From: Adiantum capillus-veneris
Taxonomy: Eukaryota > Streptophyta > Polypodiopsida > Polypodiales > Pteridaceae
Length of the DNA: 64,000 nt
Direction: 5' to 3'
Assembly (NCBI GenBank): GCA_014529385.2
Contig: CM043953.1
Span: 83,369,838-83,433,837, forward strand
Shown here: one piece after another, positions 1-11,703 of the stretch
Layout: every line of letters starts with the position of its first letter
Numbering within the stretch: the first letter of the stretch is position 1
The notes under the pieces: generated by a model
Seen by the model: only the letters and a program-made list of their open reading frames with translations
What the model was told of the DNA's origin: nothing
The model's database searches: none
Program-made: the position numbers and the translations under genes

Positions 1-31
1 ATCCCACATTGGGTGAACCACGTATATCGTG

Positions 32-104
<73 letters not shown>

Positions 105-184
105 AATCTCTTGTGTGTGTAAATTATCTCTCTCCATTAAGTAATCTACTCAATTATCTACTTAGCTACGTCATATTTTTTAAC
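1..184 (+). mobile_element. 3' end of a family-B copia LTR, cut by the window edge
   Basis: The stretch matches the 3' part of the LTRs at 28503-29310 and 37171-37982. Shared parts are the CCCACATTGGGTGAACCACG block, a CT microsatellite, CTCTATAATCTC, and an end close to TTATTTCCTAACA. The terminal CA falls at about 183-184. Decayed sequence of a different copia lineage follows at once, so this LTR probably belongs to an insertion that extends left of the window. Whether it is a solo LTR or part of a full element cannot be seen. Confidence 0.8.
36..97. repeat. (CT)n microsatellite inside the LTR
   Basis: About 31 uninterrupted CT units. The same tract is present but shorter in the other family-B LTRs (about 29190-29221, 33907-33922, 37880-37894, and as AG near 50619 and 54535), so its length varies between copies. 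Confidence 0.95.
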
Positions 185-246
185 ACTTTATTGTTGCTCA
201 AAGAAAAGGTGGTAACAACAATGTAGCCATTTCTCATGGTTCTTCC

Positions 247-459
247 ATGAGTGGTAAATCACATGTTCCTAATGCTTTTTCTGGTAACAATTCGTGTGGG
301 GATTCTGGTGAAAAGGGAAAAAAGAAGATGTGTTCCCATTACTGTGAAGTTAATGATTACTTGATCAAGCAGTGTCCTAAGTTGAAGGCCAAAGTGGCTA
401 AGAAGAAAGAGGCCAGTTCCACTCCAAATGCTGGTTCCACTACAAATGCAGGATTCTAG
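247..459 (+). pseudogene. gag C-terminal remnant with degenerate zinc knuckle
   Basis: A 70-codon stretch holds MCSHYCEVNDYLIKQC, which lines up with the CCHC knuckle of copia Gag but lacks the histidine. A lysine-rich tail (KAKVAKKKEA) follows, as is common between Gag and protease. Only the end of gag remains, as the upstream part is replaced by the LTR fragment. Confidence 0.6.
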
Positions 460-467
460 AGTCTTCT

Positions 468-1024
468 GTGAAAGGAGATTGTGATGTTGATGTAGATGCA
501 GAGTGGGCCTTTAGTGTAGAGTATACTTATGATCCTATTGTCCATGATGCATGCATGTCAGTTGCTGGAGATTCACATGTGTGGTATTTTGACAATGGTG
601 CTACAAAGCACATTACCTCACATTATGATTTCTTTACCCCTCTTGAGTCTATCCTCATGAGAATTCAATCACTTGTGCCAACAATGCCTCTTATCCGGTT
701 TAGGGAGTTGGAAAGATTGTGCGTATTGCTAAAAATGGTATTTCTTTCACACTTGTTGATGCATTGTATGTACCTGGGATCAAGAAGAATCTTTTGTCTA
801 TATCTACACTTGCTAGACTTGGTCTTGTAGTCAAATTTGTGAATGACACATGTACAACACATGTTCTTAGTTTCAATGATGAAATTATTGCATCTGGCAT
901 TTTATGCCACCGGTTGTATAAGGTCACTTCGTATGACAAGTGTGGGCAGAATTTTGCAAATGCTGTTGTAGATTCAAAGGATGTTTTAGATACAAAACTT
1001 TGGCATGCATGTTTTGGGCATTAG
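468..1024 (+). pseudogene. copia protease and GAG-pre-integrase remnant
   Basis: The segment WYFDNGATKHIT corresponds to the aspartic protease active site; the usual D-S/T-G-A reads D-N-G-A here. After a frameshift, LYVPGIKKNLLSISTLARLG is the typical region downstream of the protease, and LWHACFGH near the end is the GAG-pre-integrase histidine region. The altered active site and the frameshift make it inactive. Confidence 0.75.
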
Positions 1025-1138
1025 AATTTTGCTAGTTTGCTACATTTGCAAAAGTCTGAGATGGTTGCTTCTTCCAAAGGATGGGTCAGTTAGGGCCACA
1101 TGTAGGTTGCAGCTTGGGATAATGATGTTTGTGGGACC

Positions 1139-1687
1139 ATGCAAACTTTGTCCTTGGGCAATTACGTTTACTTTGTGACTTTCATTGATGATTACTTCAG
1201 GCATGCATGGCTGTATCTGCTTAAAGAGAAGTCCAAAGTGTTTTTCTGCTTCAAGCAATTTTTGGCTATGGCTGAAAATGTCTTGAAATGTACTATGGGC
1301 ACCCTCTGTTCCAATCGAGGGGGGGAGTATTTGTCTCATGCATTTAATGCATTTCTAGCTAGTCGTGGGATAAAACACCAATGTAAAGTACTGCCGTATA
1401 CACCTCAGCAAAATGGTATTGCTGAAAGGAAAAATAGGTCACGTACAAAAATGGCATGATGCATGGTCAAAACTCAAGCTTTGTGGCATTTTTTTGGGCT
1501 TGAGGCCATCATGTGTTCCACTTATGTACTTAACAGGTGTCCTATGAAAGCTTTGCAGTCTATAACTCCATATGAAGCATGGCATGATAGAAAGTCTTTT
1601 ATTGAGCACATGCGTGTTTTTGGCTATTCGGCATATGCTTTGGTGCCACAAAGCACAACACAGAAAGTTGGATGATAAGGTTGTCAA
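1139..1687 (+). pseudogene. copia integrase core remnant
   Basis: FVTFIDDYFRHAWLY, then SNRGGEYLSHAF and YTPQQNGIAERKNR, are the hallmark core blocks of Ty1/copia integrase. The Asp of the usual SDxGGE motif reads Asn (SNRGGE), and the reading frame breaks near 1459. A second frame carries ALWHFFGLEAIMCSTYVLNR and the ITPYEAWHDRK region that follows the core. This is the decayed enzyme that would join element DNA to the genome. Confidence 0.8.
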
Positions 1688-2169
1688 ATGTATTTTTGTT
1701 TGTTATAGTGCTGAAAGAAAAGGTTACATGTTGTATCATCCACAAACAAAGTGTATCTTGGTTTCACGGGATGTTGTGTTTGTGGAAGATTCTGTTCAGC
1801 CCTTGCTGTCATGTACTAGAGACAATAAAGTAAGCTCACAAGACATTTATGACACTTTCTTACCTCTTTTTAGTGGTGGAAGTTCAAATGTAAATTCCAA
1901 TGACGCAAATGTACAGTCTATGGGGTTTCTAAAAATGTTACAGATCAGTCTATTACTGATGCAGATGTACATGATGTACTTCATGAGGAAAGTTCTAAGA
2001 ATGAGCAGGCTAAATTTATGCCTAAATGGTTGGTGTATACTTTGGGTGACAGTAAATTGGATGCACCTTTGTCTAGTTGTACTCATTCAAGTTCTTGCCA
2101 TGCATCTTATGTATCAAATTGTTATGCTTTGGTTGTGTCTAGCTTATGTGATGTTGAGGAACCTCTATC

Positions 2170-3088
2170 TTTTGATGAAGCGTAGAATTCAAAAAATTGG
2201 ATGGCTGCCATGCAATCAAAAATATGATGCACTTATAGAAAATGACACATGGACTTTATGTGATTTGCCTCCTGGCAAGAAGTCCATTGGTACAAAGTGT
2301 GTTTTCAAGTTGAAATGCAAGCCGGATGGTGAGATTGATTGTAGGCTCCACTTGTTGCAAAGGGTTATGCACAACAAAAAGGCATAGATTATGAAGAGAC
2401 TTTTTCTCCCACTTGTTGTATGAATACTATGCATTTATATGTGCATTGGTAGCTCATTTTGGTTGGGATGTACATCAGTCATTGTTACTACTTTCTTGAA
2501 TGGTGACATATTTGCAAAAGTTTATGTTATGTAGCCTCATAGTTTTGTCATTAAAGAGAAGGAAGATAAAGTGTGAAAATGTAAGCAAGCTTTGTATGGG
2601 TTGAAGGAATCTCTGTGCTTGATATGAGAAGGCTAACACTCATTTAGTCAAATGAGGCTTTTGTAAACAGTCCAACAAAAAGCACATTGTATGTAAAGCA
2701 TGAGGGTGATGTACTTCTCATTGTGGTTCTCTATGTGGATAATTTGTTGATCACTGGACCAAATGAGAGACATATTACTAAATTTAAAGTTGATTTGAAT
2801 GCTACTTTCAAGATGAAATATTTGGGGTTGTTGCATCATTTATTGGGTATACAGTTTAAGCAGAGTGATGGTGGTATTGTCTTGTGTCAGACAAGTTACA
2901 TAGAGACATTGCTATGTAAGTTTGGACTTGAAGATTGCAAACCTATTGCCACTCCCATGGAAACATGTTTGAAATTGAGTCTTCATGATGCTGGTGATCC
3001 TAACAATGTCACTCTTTACCAAACTGTTGTTGGCTGCCTTATTTATGTATGCAACACGAGGCCCGATTTTCATTTTACAGTCTCATAG
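2170..3088 (+). pseudogene. copia reverse transcriptase remnant
   Basis: NDTWTLCDLPPGKKSIGTK marks the start of copia RT. The middle is broken by several stops. From 2687 an open stretch gives VLYVDNLLITG (YVDD changed to YVDN) and CLIYVCNTRPDFHFTVS. Loss of the second catalytic aspartate and the frameshifts mean it cannot be functional. Confidence 0.8.
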
Positions 3089-3201
3089 GCCAACAAGTTT
3101 ATGCATAGCCAGTGGTCTAAGCATTGACAGACTATCAAGAGGATTTTTCAATACTTGAGTGGAACTTTACATCTTGGCTTGTTCTATCCTAAGGGGGATC
3201 A

Positions 3202-3660
3202 TTGCCAAGAAACTTACATGCTTTTTTGGACTCAGATTGGTCTGGTTGTTTCGACACAAGAGTGTCCATGAGTGGTTTTTTTTTCATGCTTGATAGTTCA
3301 TGCATATCATGGTTGAGCAAGAAGCAACCTACTGTGGCCACTTCTCGTTGTGATTCTGCGTACATGGCATTCTTCATAGCTACGGTTGAGTGTGTATGGT
3401 TTAGACGCCTTATGGATGATTTGGGTGTTGGACGGGACACTGCCATCATCATCTACACTGATAGTCAGATCGCATTGGTAGTTGCGAGGAACCCAGTTTT
3501 TCATGCTCGCACAAAGCACATTGGGTGCATTACCATCATGTTAGGGAGATGCTCTCAACAGGAAAGATTAGCTTGGTTTATGTGTCAAAACAGGACACTC
3601 TTGCAGATCTTTTTACAAAGGCATTGTCTCATGCGAAGTTCGAAGCTTTCCGTAAAGCTT
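3202..3660 (+). pseudogene. copia RNase H remnant
   Basis: LDSDWSGCFDTRVSMSGFFF, SKKQPTVATSRCDSAYMAF, IIYTDSQIALVVARNPVF and HARTKHIG are the ordered RNase H blocks of copia elements. The usual STAEAEY reads SRCDSAY. A frame change near 3530 separates the last part, which lies close to the candidate polypurine tract. Confidence 0.8.
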
Positions 3661-3750
3661 TGTGATTACTCCCCTTTGTGGACTGATCATGTCCTCAGGG
3701 CATGGCAATTCCCTATACTCTATGTGCCAGCTCTCGTTCACCGCATCACT

Positions 3751-4018
3751 CCCAGGGGGGATTTGTTACCATGTACATGTGGTAGTGATGTGTCTAAACA
3801 CACTTAGGATCGTCGGGGCATTTTTTTCCCTCACTAGGAGGTTTTCCCCCCCGTGCATTGTATATACGCTCATCACTCTAGGGCTATCTATCTTTCCATT
3901 GCAAACTAAATAAAACACTCTTTGTTGTGTGACTTGAGCTTCCTTTGTTTTCTCCAAGCCGTGTGTGTTTTCCTGCAACCCTAATTCCAAAAATTAGAGA
4001 CTTCTTTGAACCTAACCA
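3751..4018 (+). repeat. Candidate polypurine tract and 3' LTR of the decayed copia
   Basis: CCCAGGGGGGATT at 3751-3763 is followed by TGTTACCATG. The next 250 bases contain TATATACG at about 3871 and AATAAA at about 3909, as LTRs do. The right end is uncertain, perhaps at the CA near 4018, because no second LTR is in the window for comparison. Confidence 0.45.
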
Positions 4019-4156
4019 AACAGAACCCATTGGCTAGGTACAAGGTATTTTCAATTGCTTCTCCATGCCCAAGAATTTGTGATCCTTGAAGCCATCGAGT
4101 TAGCTCATACCTGTTTGGGACTCTCCCAGTGAATCCAATACAAGTGTAAGATTAGC

Positions 4157-4930
4157 TTGCATGGCCAGCTGCTTTTTAATCAGAGATGTGGAATCGCCGT
4201 TGTAACAACCTCTTCAACCTCCACCTGCTACGACATACATTTCTTTAAAGCACTAAAGGCCTTATCTGCCAGCCCGTCTTCAAAAATCCCACTACTTTCA
4301 GCCTGTATACAAGTTATTTTGTTGCCATTTCGATCGGTCTCAATCTGTCTATCACCTTCTTTGAGTTTGTGTTCCAGCCGAGCCTTTACATTCTTTAGTT
4401 TTTCAAGGTCTCCCTCACTTGATGGCTCAACTGATGTGGCTTTATTTTCATCCTTAGAAACAAGACCCTTAAGAATGCTGGTGAATGAGACTCCTGGTTT
4501 GAGAGATGCATATCCACTTGCCATCTTGTTCCCATTTACACAAATCGGGATGGGACCTTGGGGCTTAGTGTCCTTAAGGGTCTCTACCTCAAAATTGGTT
4601 CCGTAAGCAATTCGTCAAACTTTTTTTCTTTATCATAAACAAAGGGGGCCTTTTCAACCAACACCGTTTGGTTAAACCCCGTGGGCAAATTACTAGAAGA
4701 AGCAGCACCCGTCATCACGGCATCGGTCGATGGTCACATCTCTGACCCATCCCCTTCATCCATCGGAACAAGTACTTCATTTGAAGATAGTCTCCTATCC
4801 GCAAGCATCTGTGAGAATTTGACAATATCCTCCTCCATGGGTAAACAGGAGAGTGGTGGAAAAAGGCAAAAAAGTGGCGGGCGATCGATGATGCTAAGGC
4901 TTTAAACAAAGGGTGGCATGCTTTAGACAA
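4157..4930 (-). pseudogene. Unrecognised protein-coding remnant
   Basis: On the minus strand 4524-4228 gives 98 open codons beginning MASGYASLKPGVSFTSILKG, with a Lys/Glu-rich middle. The same strand stays protein-like upstream to about 4680 after a frameshift, and a 71-codon stretch lies at 4930-4715. The mix suggests an old transposon ORF (perhaps LINE ORF1-like) or gene relic. I do not recognise the family, and the plus-strand ORFs here look like shadows. Confidence 0.3.
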
Positions 4931-4983
4931 AAGGTGGCAAGTAATTGTTGATAAACAATGATATTAATCCTTGTTTTATTACT

Positions 4984-5072
4984 ACTCACATTGGTGCAGT
5001 GCGAACCAACACCAAAAAACTAAAACAACTCACGTTCGTGCAGTGTGAATCAACAGCAAAAAATTAAACCAA
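4984..5072. repeat. Two-copy 44-bp tandem repeat
   Basis: ACTCACATTGGTGCAGTG at 4984 recurs as ACTCACGTTCGTGCAGTG at 5028, and each is followed by a similar CAACACCAAAAAAC-type tail. The rest of 5080-5790 shows nothing I can support. Confidence 0.7.
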
Positions 5073-5852
5073 CGATTATTATTGTTGTCAATGGACATGG
5101 GTAATTATCGTGATAAAGGGCTTCAACAAAATCCTCATAGCCTCTATAGGAGACTGCAACCTAAGCACAAAAAAATTCTTTTGTTGCGAGCAGCTGCAAG
5201 TACACATGCAGATGCTGCGAGAGCTCACAAATTTGAAGAGCTCCCACAAGCTCTCATCCACGGCCACCAAATGATCCACCAAGAGCAGAGCATCCGGGTA
5301 GCACCAACCCTGATCTGTTGCAGTAGCCCTACTAGGCACTGTCAAGCAAACTCCCTGCCCGCCCTAAGAGCTCCTCACATCTAGCACTATACTCAACCCC
5401 TACAATCCTCCATTGCTATACTCAACCTTTCAAAACATCTTAAGTGCGTAAGTGAAGGGTGAGATTAGGAAATGAAAAGATCCATGAAAATTGAAAGTCA
5501 AAAGACTGTTTGTGTCCATATAAAAGAGATAGTCGAGCGCATAATGATATATTCTTTTGCTTATTTTTTCCTTTAGCATTTTCTTAGTGTCTTTGCATGA
5601 CATAAGTAGTGAATGTATTTTTTGAAGCTATTACAAAAAAACTCAATATTGTTTGTGGCGATGCCAATGCACCTGATGTCCTAATGCTACTAAAGGTAAC
5701 TTATTGCTCTCCACCTTGCATCTCCATTTTTCTCAATTAAACGTTTTCTTTTTTGCCTATCTATGAGATGAACCTTTTCTAAGAACCTGGAAATGTACAC
5801 ATGGAAGGTAAGTGAGAGAAAAAAAATTGACCATATTTTGAATGATTTGGCA

Positions 5853-6640
<788 letters not shown>

Positions 6641-6810
6641 CAATGAATATGGTAAATCCAAAAAAGTATAAACTTGGGCAGGCTAGACATAAACATGGGC
6701 AGGTGCAAATCAGTTCACATTTCAATACACGATATATAAACCCAGGCATGAAACTGCAAAAGGTCACTACCTTCGATGAGCAATAGGACACAAAATCTCA
6801 CTAGTATAAA

Positions 6811-6812
<2 letters not shown>

Positions 6813-6879
<67 letters not shown>

Positions 6880-6901
6880 CCCCCCCCCCCCCCCCCCCCC
6901 C
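6813..6901. repeat. (CT)n followed by a run of 25 C
   Basis: A pure CT tract to 6876 passes into an uninterrupted C run at 6877-6901. The homologous place in the left duplicate (about 6074) has CA repeats instead. Confidence 0.9.
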
Positions 6902-6902
6902 A

Positions 6903-7460
6903 CATGCATATGTACAAAGGTCCTCACAAAAGGGAAAGTTAAGGGAGAAACACATGTATCAACTCGTGCAACATTACATCTTTTGGTTTCAAAAAATTTA
7001 TTGTGTCTGCTGGAAGGAACAAAAAACATCAATACAAAAGTCTCAATATTTAGATAGAAGCACATAGTTAAACTCGAGAAAGTTTACATATTTCACAAAA
7101 GTACAATGCGATGCCTTGATGCCCACACATTCTCAATGCTCTGTCTAGTGGCCAAGGTCAATGAGAAAGCATGCTCTTCATCCTCGTTTGAGCCACACGA
7201 CATTGACGCAATGAGGCATTCATGAGAGTTGGAGTCCTCATACAAGACTACTCTCTGACTAATCAAAGCATCGAGTGTAACTCGTGCCCCTTTTTGTGAA
7301 GTGAGTGGGAATATTGCTTGACATATTTGGCATGACTCGACACTTTGATCCACCAACAAGGTCTTGGTGTAGCAATGATGGCAATACACTCAATTTCTCT
7401 TTGCAAAGCGCACTCGCTTTCGGCCCCTTGATGTTTCTTCCAGAGCATGCTCGTTTCTCT
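6903..7460. repeat. Right copy of the roughly 500-bp tandem duplication
   Basis: This copy parallels 6120-6640, and its right portion is the 3' part of the minus-strand ORF at 7093-7956. The better-kept reading frame here suggests it is nearer to the parental sequence. The 6640-6810 spacer has no clear gene. Confidence 0.75.
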
Positions 7461-7956
7461 CGAGGATGTCCTTGTGAGCCCTTCCATCTAAAAGCCATGA
7501 ATAAGACAATCGTACCTGCTCTATCAATGATTGTAGGTGCACCTCATCACAAGATGGGATACTCTTCTCAATCTCATCTAACACACTCTTCAAATCTTCA
7601 ATGCATTGGTTGAGGATATGTGATGAAAGGGACCGTTTCATAGCCATGTCATTAGAAGGCTCATCAGGAGTTTCAAGTATGGATTCAATGTCCTCTTGTG
7701 TGTCCTCCATTTCCATGTCAACGATTGGGAGCATATGACAAAGATGAGGAAACAAGTCTGTCATTACTAGTCGCATGCTGTATAGGTGCTTGCACATGCT
7801 TGCCCAGTAAAAATGATGGTCTTCATCGCATGTACAATAAAGACTAACTAGAAAGAGTACGATATCTCCAAGATTGAGGGTGTTCAAAAAACACCGTTTT
7901 GTAACACTACCAAATGTCAAGAAATTCTGATTGTTTGGATCACTTAATAAAGACAA
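7093..7956 (-). pseudogene. Unknown protein with paired CxxC motifs, interrupted by TGA
   Basis: A 188-codon frame (7956-7390) and a 98-codon frame (7389-7093) are in phase and separated only by TGA at 7390-7392. The first part has an acidic stretch (MEMEDTQEDIESILE), a helical segment and a basic end (RGRKRVRFAKR). Right after the stop come CHHC and, 14 residues on, CQIC, which could bind one zinc ion. I do not recognise the family. The true start is uncertain because the first 40 residues may be intron read-through. A partial duplicate of the 3' end lies at 6300-6640. Confidence 0.45.
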
Positions 7957-8175
7957 TTAATAAGAAGAAAAAGTTAATAATATCGTAGAAGCATCAAACA
8001 ATGAAACCAAAGAACTTGAATGAGAGAAGTCTCCTGACAATAGGATGCACTTCATTAAAAGAACAGCTTAAAGATGTTTCAAGATATCCCACAATATTCC
8101 ATCAAGTTTAAATTTTGAAAAGTACACATTGCCAAATACTTGGTAGATGCTATTTAGAATACTTAACTAGTACAC

Positions 8176-8953
8176 TTAAAATGGCCTCCTTCTCTTGATA
8201 TTTTGAGTCCTTTGAGACATATAACATTGCATTACATAGTGAGTCTCATGATCATGATGGAATATTACAAAATTTCTTATGGTATAGTCTCTCTTGTCTT
8301 TAGCATACAACCATCCACATAATCATGGAACAATTTCATCTTTTAAAAAACTTTGAAGCAATTGAGTAGGTTGGTTCCAAAACTTTGGAAAAATCATATA
8401 AGTTCCTTGCATATTCCACATCACTCAATATGGACTATCATCAAATATTATAGTGTTGCCCCCATCTAAATAATCAAATAGATTCCATATGGTCGAAAGA
8501 TTTTTGTGATAGGCTCTTTTGTAATCGATCATGAAATTTGAATTTTGGCAGCACCGGTTATCCATAATCATCTTGAATTTGTGACTTTGTGTAGGAAAAC
8601 AGGTCTTGATTATGTGTTGAGCTTTTTGTAAACGATGGCAGCTCTAAATCCAAACCTCAAAGAACTCAAGCAAAATCTTAAGAAATACTTTGCATCTGGA
8701 TGCACCGCATACACCTCATTGTTATCTTCTACAATGCACATGTACTTGGTCCAAGTTGGCCTTGATTGAAGCTCAAATGTTGCAAGAAGCACACCCTCTA
8801 AATCCAAGATAAGAGTTCTTTTGTTCTGTTTGAAAGATGTTGGCAGAGAATGAAACCATTGCTCTTGGTTTGAATGTGATATTTGATGTAATATGAAAGG
8901 GAGCTCCTCTATTTTGTGATAATCTAATAGCAAAACATTTTTTCTTAGAAGCC
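8176..8953 (-). pseudogene. FCP1/NIF-like (HAD fold) phosphatase pseudogene, copy 2
   Basis: A splice acceptor TTTCAG at about 8954-8959 precedes the exon. RTLILDLEGVLL gives the first HAD motif with Glu for the second Asp; HPDAKYFLRF follows. A frameshift near 8630 moves the frame. The later part reads KNLSTIWNLFDYLDGGNTII then FDDSPY, the motif-III region of FCP1-homology domains, and then TGA at 8425-8427, GTYMIFPKFWNQPTQ, a second TGA at 8323-8325 (a Trp site) and a real-looking end at TAA 8176-8178. Active relatives remove phosphate from proteins such as the RNA polymerase II tail. With two stops and a frameshift this copy is dead. Confidence 0.75.
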
Positions 8954-9424
8954 CTGAAATGATTTTTTTAAAAAAAGTTAATATAGAGATCTTAAGTGTG
9001 TTGAAGACCTTAGGGACATAGGGTGCTAATTTGTGGTTACACTTAGTAAGTCCTATGCAAGAACACATGCCAAACTATGACCCTATGGCCTTAGATTCAT
9101 AGGGTGTTGAGACCATAAAGTGAAATTTTCCCAAGGACATATAGGGTGAGATTTGACCTTATGAGCATGTAGATTATCCTTGATGGCACAGTGAACTCAA
9201 ATTTCAAAGCAAACAACTATAAAAGCTTAAAAAAAAAGAGCATTTGGCACATGAAACTCAGAAGTTACTTATAGTATTGAAAGACAATTGAAAAAACTAT
9301 TAATCATTTACATCTTCATATATCTTGAAACCCTAAGCACTCTAACAAAGTCTCTGAGTACATAAAGATCTTTGTAAATGACAAAATGTTACAAAACATT
9401 GCTCCATCATTTCTTGATATAGGG

Positions 9425-10828
9425 CTATTTGAGATCATACTGAATTTTTAGATGCTTTATATAATTCCTGGCTTCATGTACTTTGATCATAGGCTCCTTG
9501 TATCCCAATTTTTGGGCAAGCATGATTGCTTCTGTACCTTTCAAGGCTGATAATGATTTTATATTCTTTAAGACCCTTACTTTTTCTCGATCACGTGCTG
9601 AAAGTTTCTTGTCTTGACTTCGAGTGGACATTCCACTAGTGCTAGATGTTGTAACTTTCTCATCGTGAAGAGGACGAGAAACTTCTGGTAGCCTTCCCAT
9701 GGAGTAGGGTTTTCCTAGAAAAATTAGATTTCTCTCCTCCCACTCTGCAACAACCTTGTGTATACGGTTATAAAGCTCATGAACTTGAGCAATGGGTGCT
9801 TGTCCATATAAATGAGACCCTGTAAAACTGTGTGAATGTCATTAACATGATTGAGAGCTTTGATATATGGTATCAGCTCCCCAAGGAGGATATTATCCTC
9901 CTCATCATCAACATTAAATGATGGTGGAAAAATACAATTCAATGCAGGATTCACACGTCCCTTTAATGGTTCATCATCTACAAGAAGCAATCTTCTTGCA
10001 TCAAGCCCAAATTTTGATGATGCAATAGCCAGCGGTTTGAAAAGTGCTTCTACTCCTGGATTATCTAAGCGAGTGATCCTTGATTCTACGCATGGTTGAC
10101 ATTGGCTTTGCCCCCAGATCATAAAGAATGGAAATTTTTCTTTAGCTTCCTTCTCTAAAATCTTGATGATGTCCACAACATGCATGTCATTAGTAGCTGA
10201 CCATATCCCTACATTGAAATTGCTAAATAGAGCCTTTAAAAACTCAATGCATCCTGGATGAAGAACAATATGCTCATGTCCAATCTTTAAGCTCTTCATT
10301 TTCTTGGACTTTTGCCAGCATCCCCTCAGGAACAATCCACACAAGCTCACTATTATAGTCGACATTGGTTTGTTGGTGGATGGAAGGTCTGACTCACCAT
10401 GCACTTCGATTTCCAAATCCTGGGGTGCTAAAATATTTGTGTTGGATTCTCCTTCTGGCGTTGCACATGTTCTGGAGCTTCCATTGCCTTCTGCTTCCCT
10501 TGTGGTGTCATGCAATCCAATTCCCAACTCTTGGGCTACTAGAATATTTTCATTGGATTCTTCTTCTTCCCTTGCACATGTTCTGGAACTTTCATTGTCT
10601 TCTTCCATTGGATTACTCTTTAAATTTATCTCCAGTCGTTGTAGCAGTTGACCTTCAAAGACTTGTAGATTCTTGTCATCTTCGTCAGAAACTCTTTGGT
10701 TGACATGGAGATTGATAGAATCTTTCTAAGTAGGGTCAATGGCATTAGCATCCTCTATACCAACAATCTCGAGTAAAACTTTGTCAGCTGCAATATCTTG
10801 TTGAAGGACTGCAAGTTTAAAGAACACC
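9425..10828 (-). pseudogene. FCP1/NIF-like protein gene, copy 1, with two lesions
   Basis: The intact middle (10608-9724, 294 codons) holds an FCP1-homology domain at about residues 83-260: SLCGLFL at 88-94 where DxDxT is expected, GIWSAT at 134-139, and LLLVDDEP at 207-214 followed by NPALNCIFPPSF. Loss of both Asp residues in motif I implies no phosphatase activity. Residues 5-34 and 40-71 form an internal repeat (SSRTC...SN.NIL). An open frame continues upstream to an acceptor-like TTAG near 10829 but crosses TAG at 10726-10728. Near 9817 a one-base loss shifts the frame, after which HELYNRIHKVVAEWEERN runs on to the stop at 9425-9427. Either a pseudogene or a gene with an unseen intron. 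Confidence 0.7.
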
Positions 10829-11381
10829 TAATTTTAGATTCCAAAGTATCTACATTTTGATAACTCTTTCATGTCACACTCTTACAAAAAACTAATCGCA
10901 AATAGAAAATTTACTAACTGACAACACATCTACAATGAATTTATTTTTATGATCCTTATTGTCTAGAGATTCCTAATCTTTATCTAGCTACATTAGTTCT
11001 TTGTCCATGATGGTGGCACCTAGAAGTATACTTGGAGAAACATTTATGCCTTTAAGCTCTAGAGCAGAAGTCTCATTTTCTATTGCCATGATCTTCTTGC
11101 ATTGGATGATTTCCTTGACTAAGTTTCTTATGGCCTTCAGGCCATACAGTTCTCTTTGTAGATATCTCTATGACTTTAAGATAATCCAAAATATGTCTGT
11201 TTATGGCCTCAAGGCCATAGGGTTAGGATTTTTGGGAGGTCTCAACATATAAATAGATATATGGATTCAAATCCATATGGTACTTTATTTATGTGTCACC
11301 CTATGGCCCTAAGGCCATGGGTTGTCATAGGGCCACAAGATGCCCTCTATGAGCACTAGTAAGAAACCATATATGCTTTAT
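10829..11381. other. No gene seen; scattered palindromic satellite pieces
   Basis: No supported coding sequence. From about 11190 to 11380 fragments of the CTATGGCCNNNNGGCCATAG repeat appear, ending in AGTAAGAAACCATATATGCTTTAT, the monomer into which the next copia inserted. Confidence 0.6.
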
Positions 11382-11703
11382 TGTAAATAATGAGGATGCA
11401 AGAGAGCTACACAAGACAAGCACAAAGCACACAGAGATGGAAAGCTTCTTCTTCTTCTTTACAGAAAAGAGAGTACAAAATGACTAAGTGCTAAAGCTGA
11501 AAAGTAGCACATATGTACATGCGGTCACTAAGTGTGAACTCGCTAGAAGCGTACTAGGCTGGCACTATAAGTGTAGTCCAGCTCTAGAATCACTGGCAGA
11601 GATCCTCCGTGTCGGTCACCTAACGCGCCAGTGAGTAAATGCCGTAAGCGGCCAAGACCCGTAGTGGATGCCAGCTCAAGGTGTAGAGCTCGACATCTCA
11701 ACA
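11382..11703 (-). repeat. 3' LTR of the young copia
   Basis: The 322-bp sequence starts TGTAAATAATGAGG and ends CATCTCAACA on the plus strand. The C-terminal codons of pol run into it and end at 11676. Confidence 0.97.

Larger units (their letters stand above)
186..3763 (+). mobile_element. Decayed Ty1/copia retrotransposon, internal region
   Basis: Fragments of gag zinc knuckle, protease, integrase, reverse transcriptase and RNase H follow one another in the order typical of Ty1/copia, all on the plus strand. They are split by many stops and frameshifts. The 5' LTR and primer site are not visible, because a family-B LTR abuts the left side. A G-rich tract at 3755-3760 is followed by TGTTACC, which suits a polypurine tract and the start of a 3' LTR. 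The protein sequences differ clearly from families at 11382 and 28503, so this is a separate and much older lineage. Confidence 0.9.

Noticed and set aside
10304-10703. Plus-strand ORFs of 112-115 codons
   Set aside because: Antisense to the FCP1-like frame, which has recognisable motifs; the repeats in them mirror the internal protein repeat.
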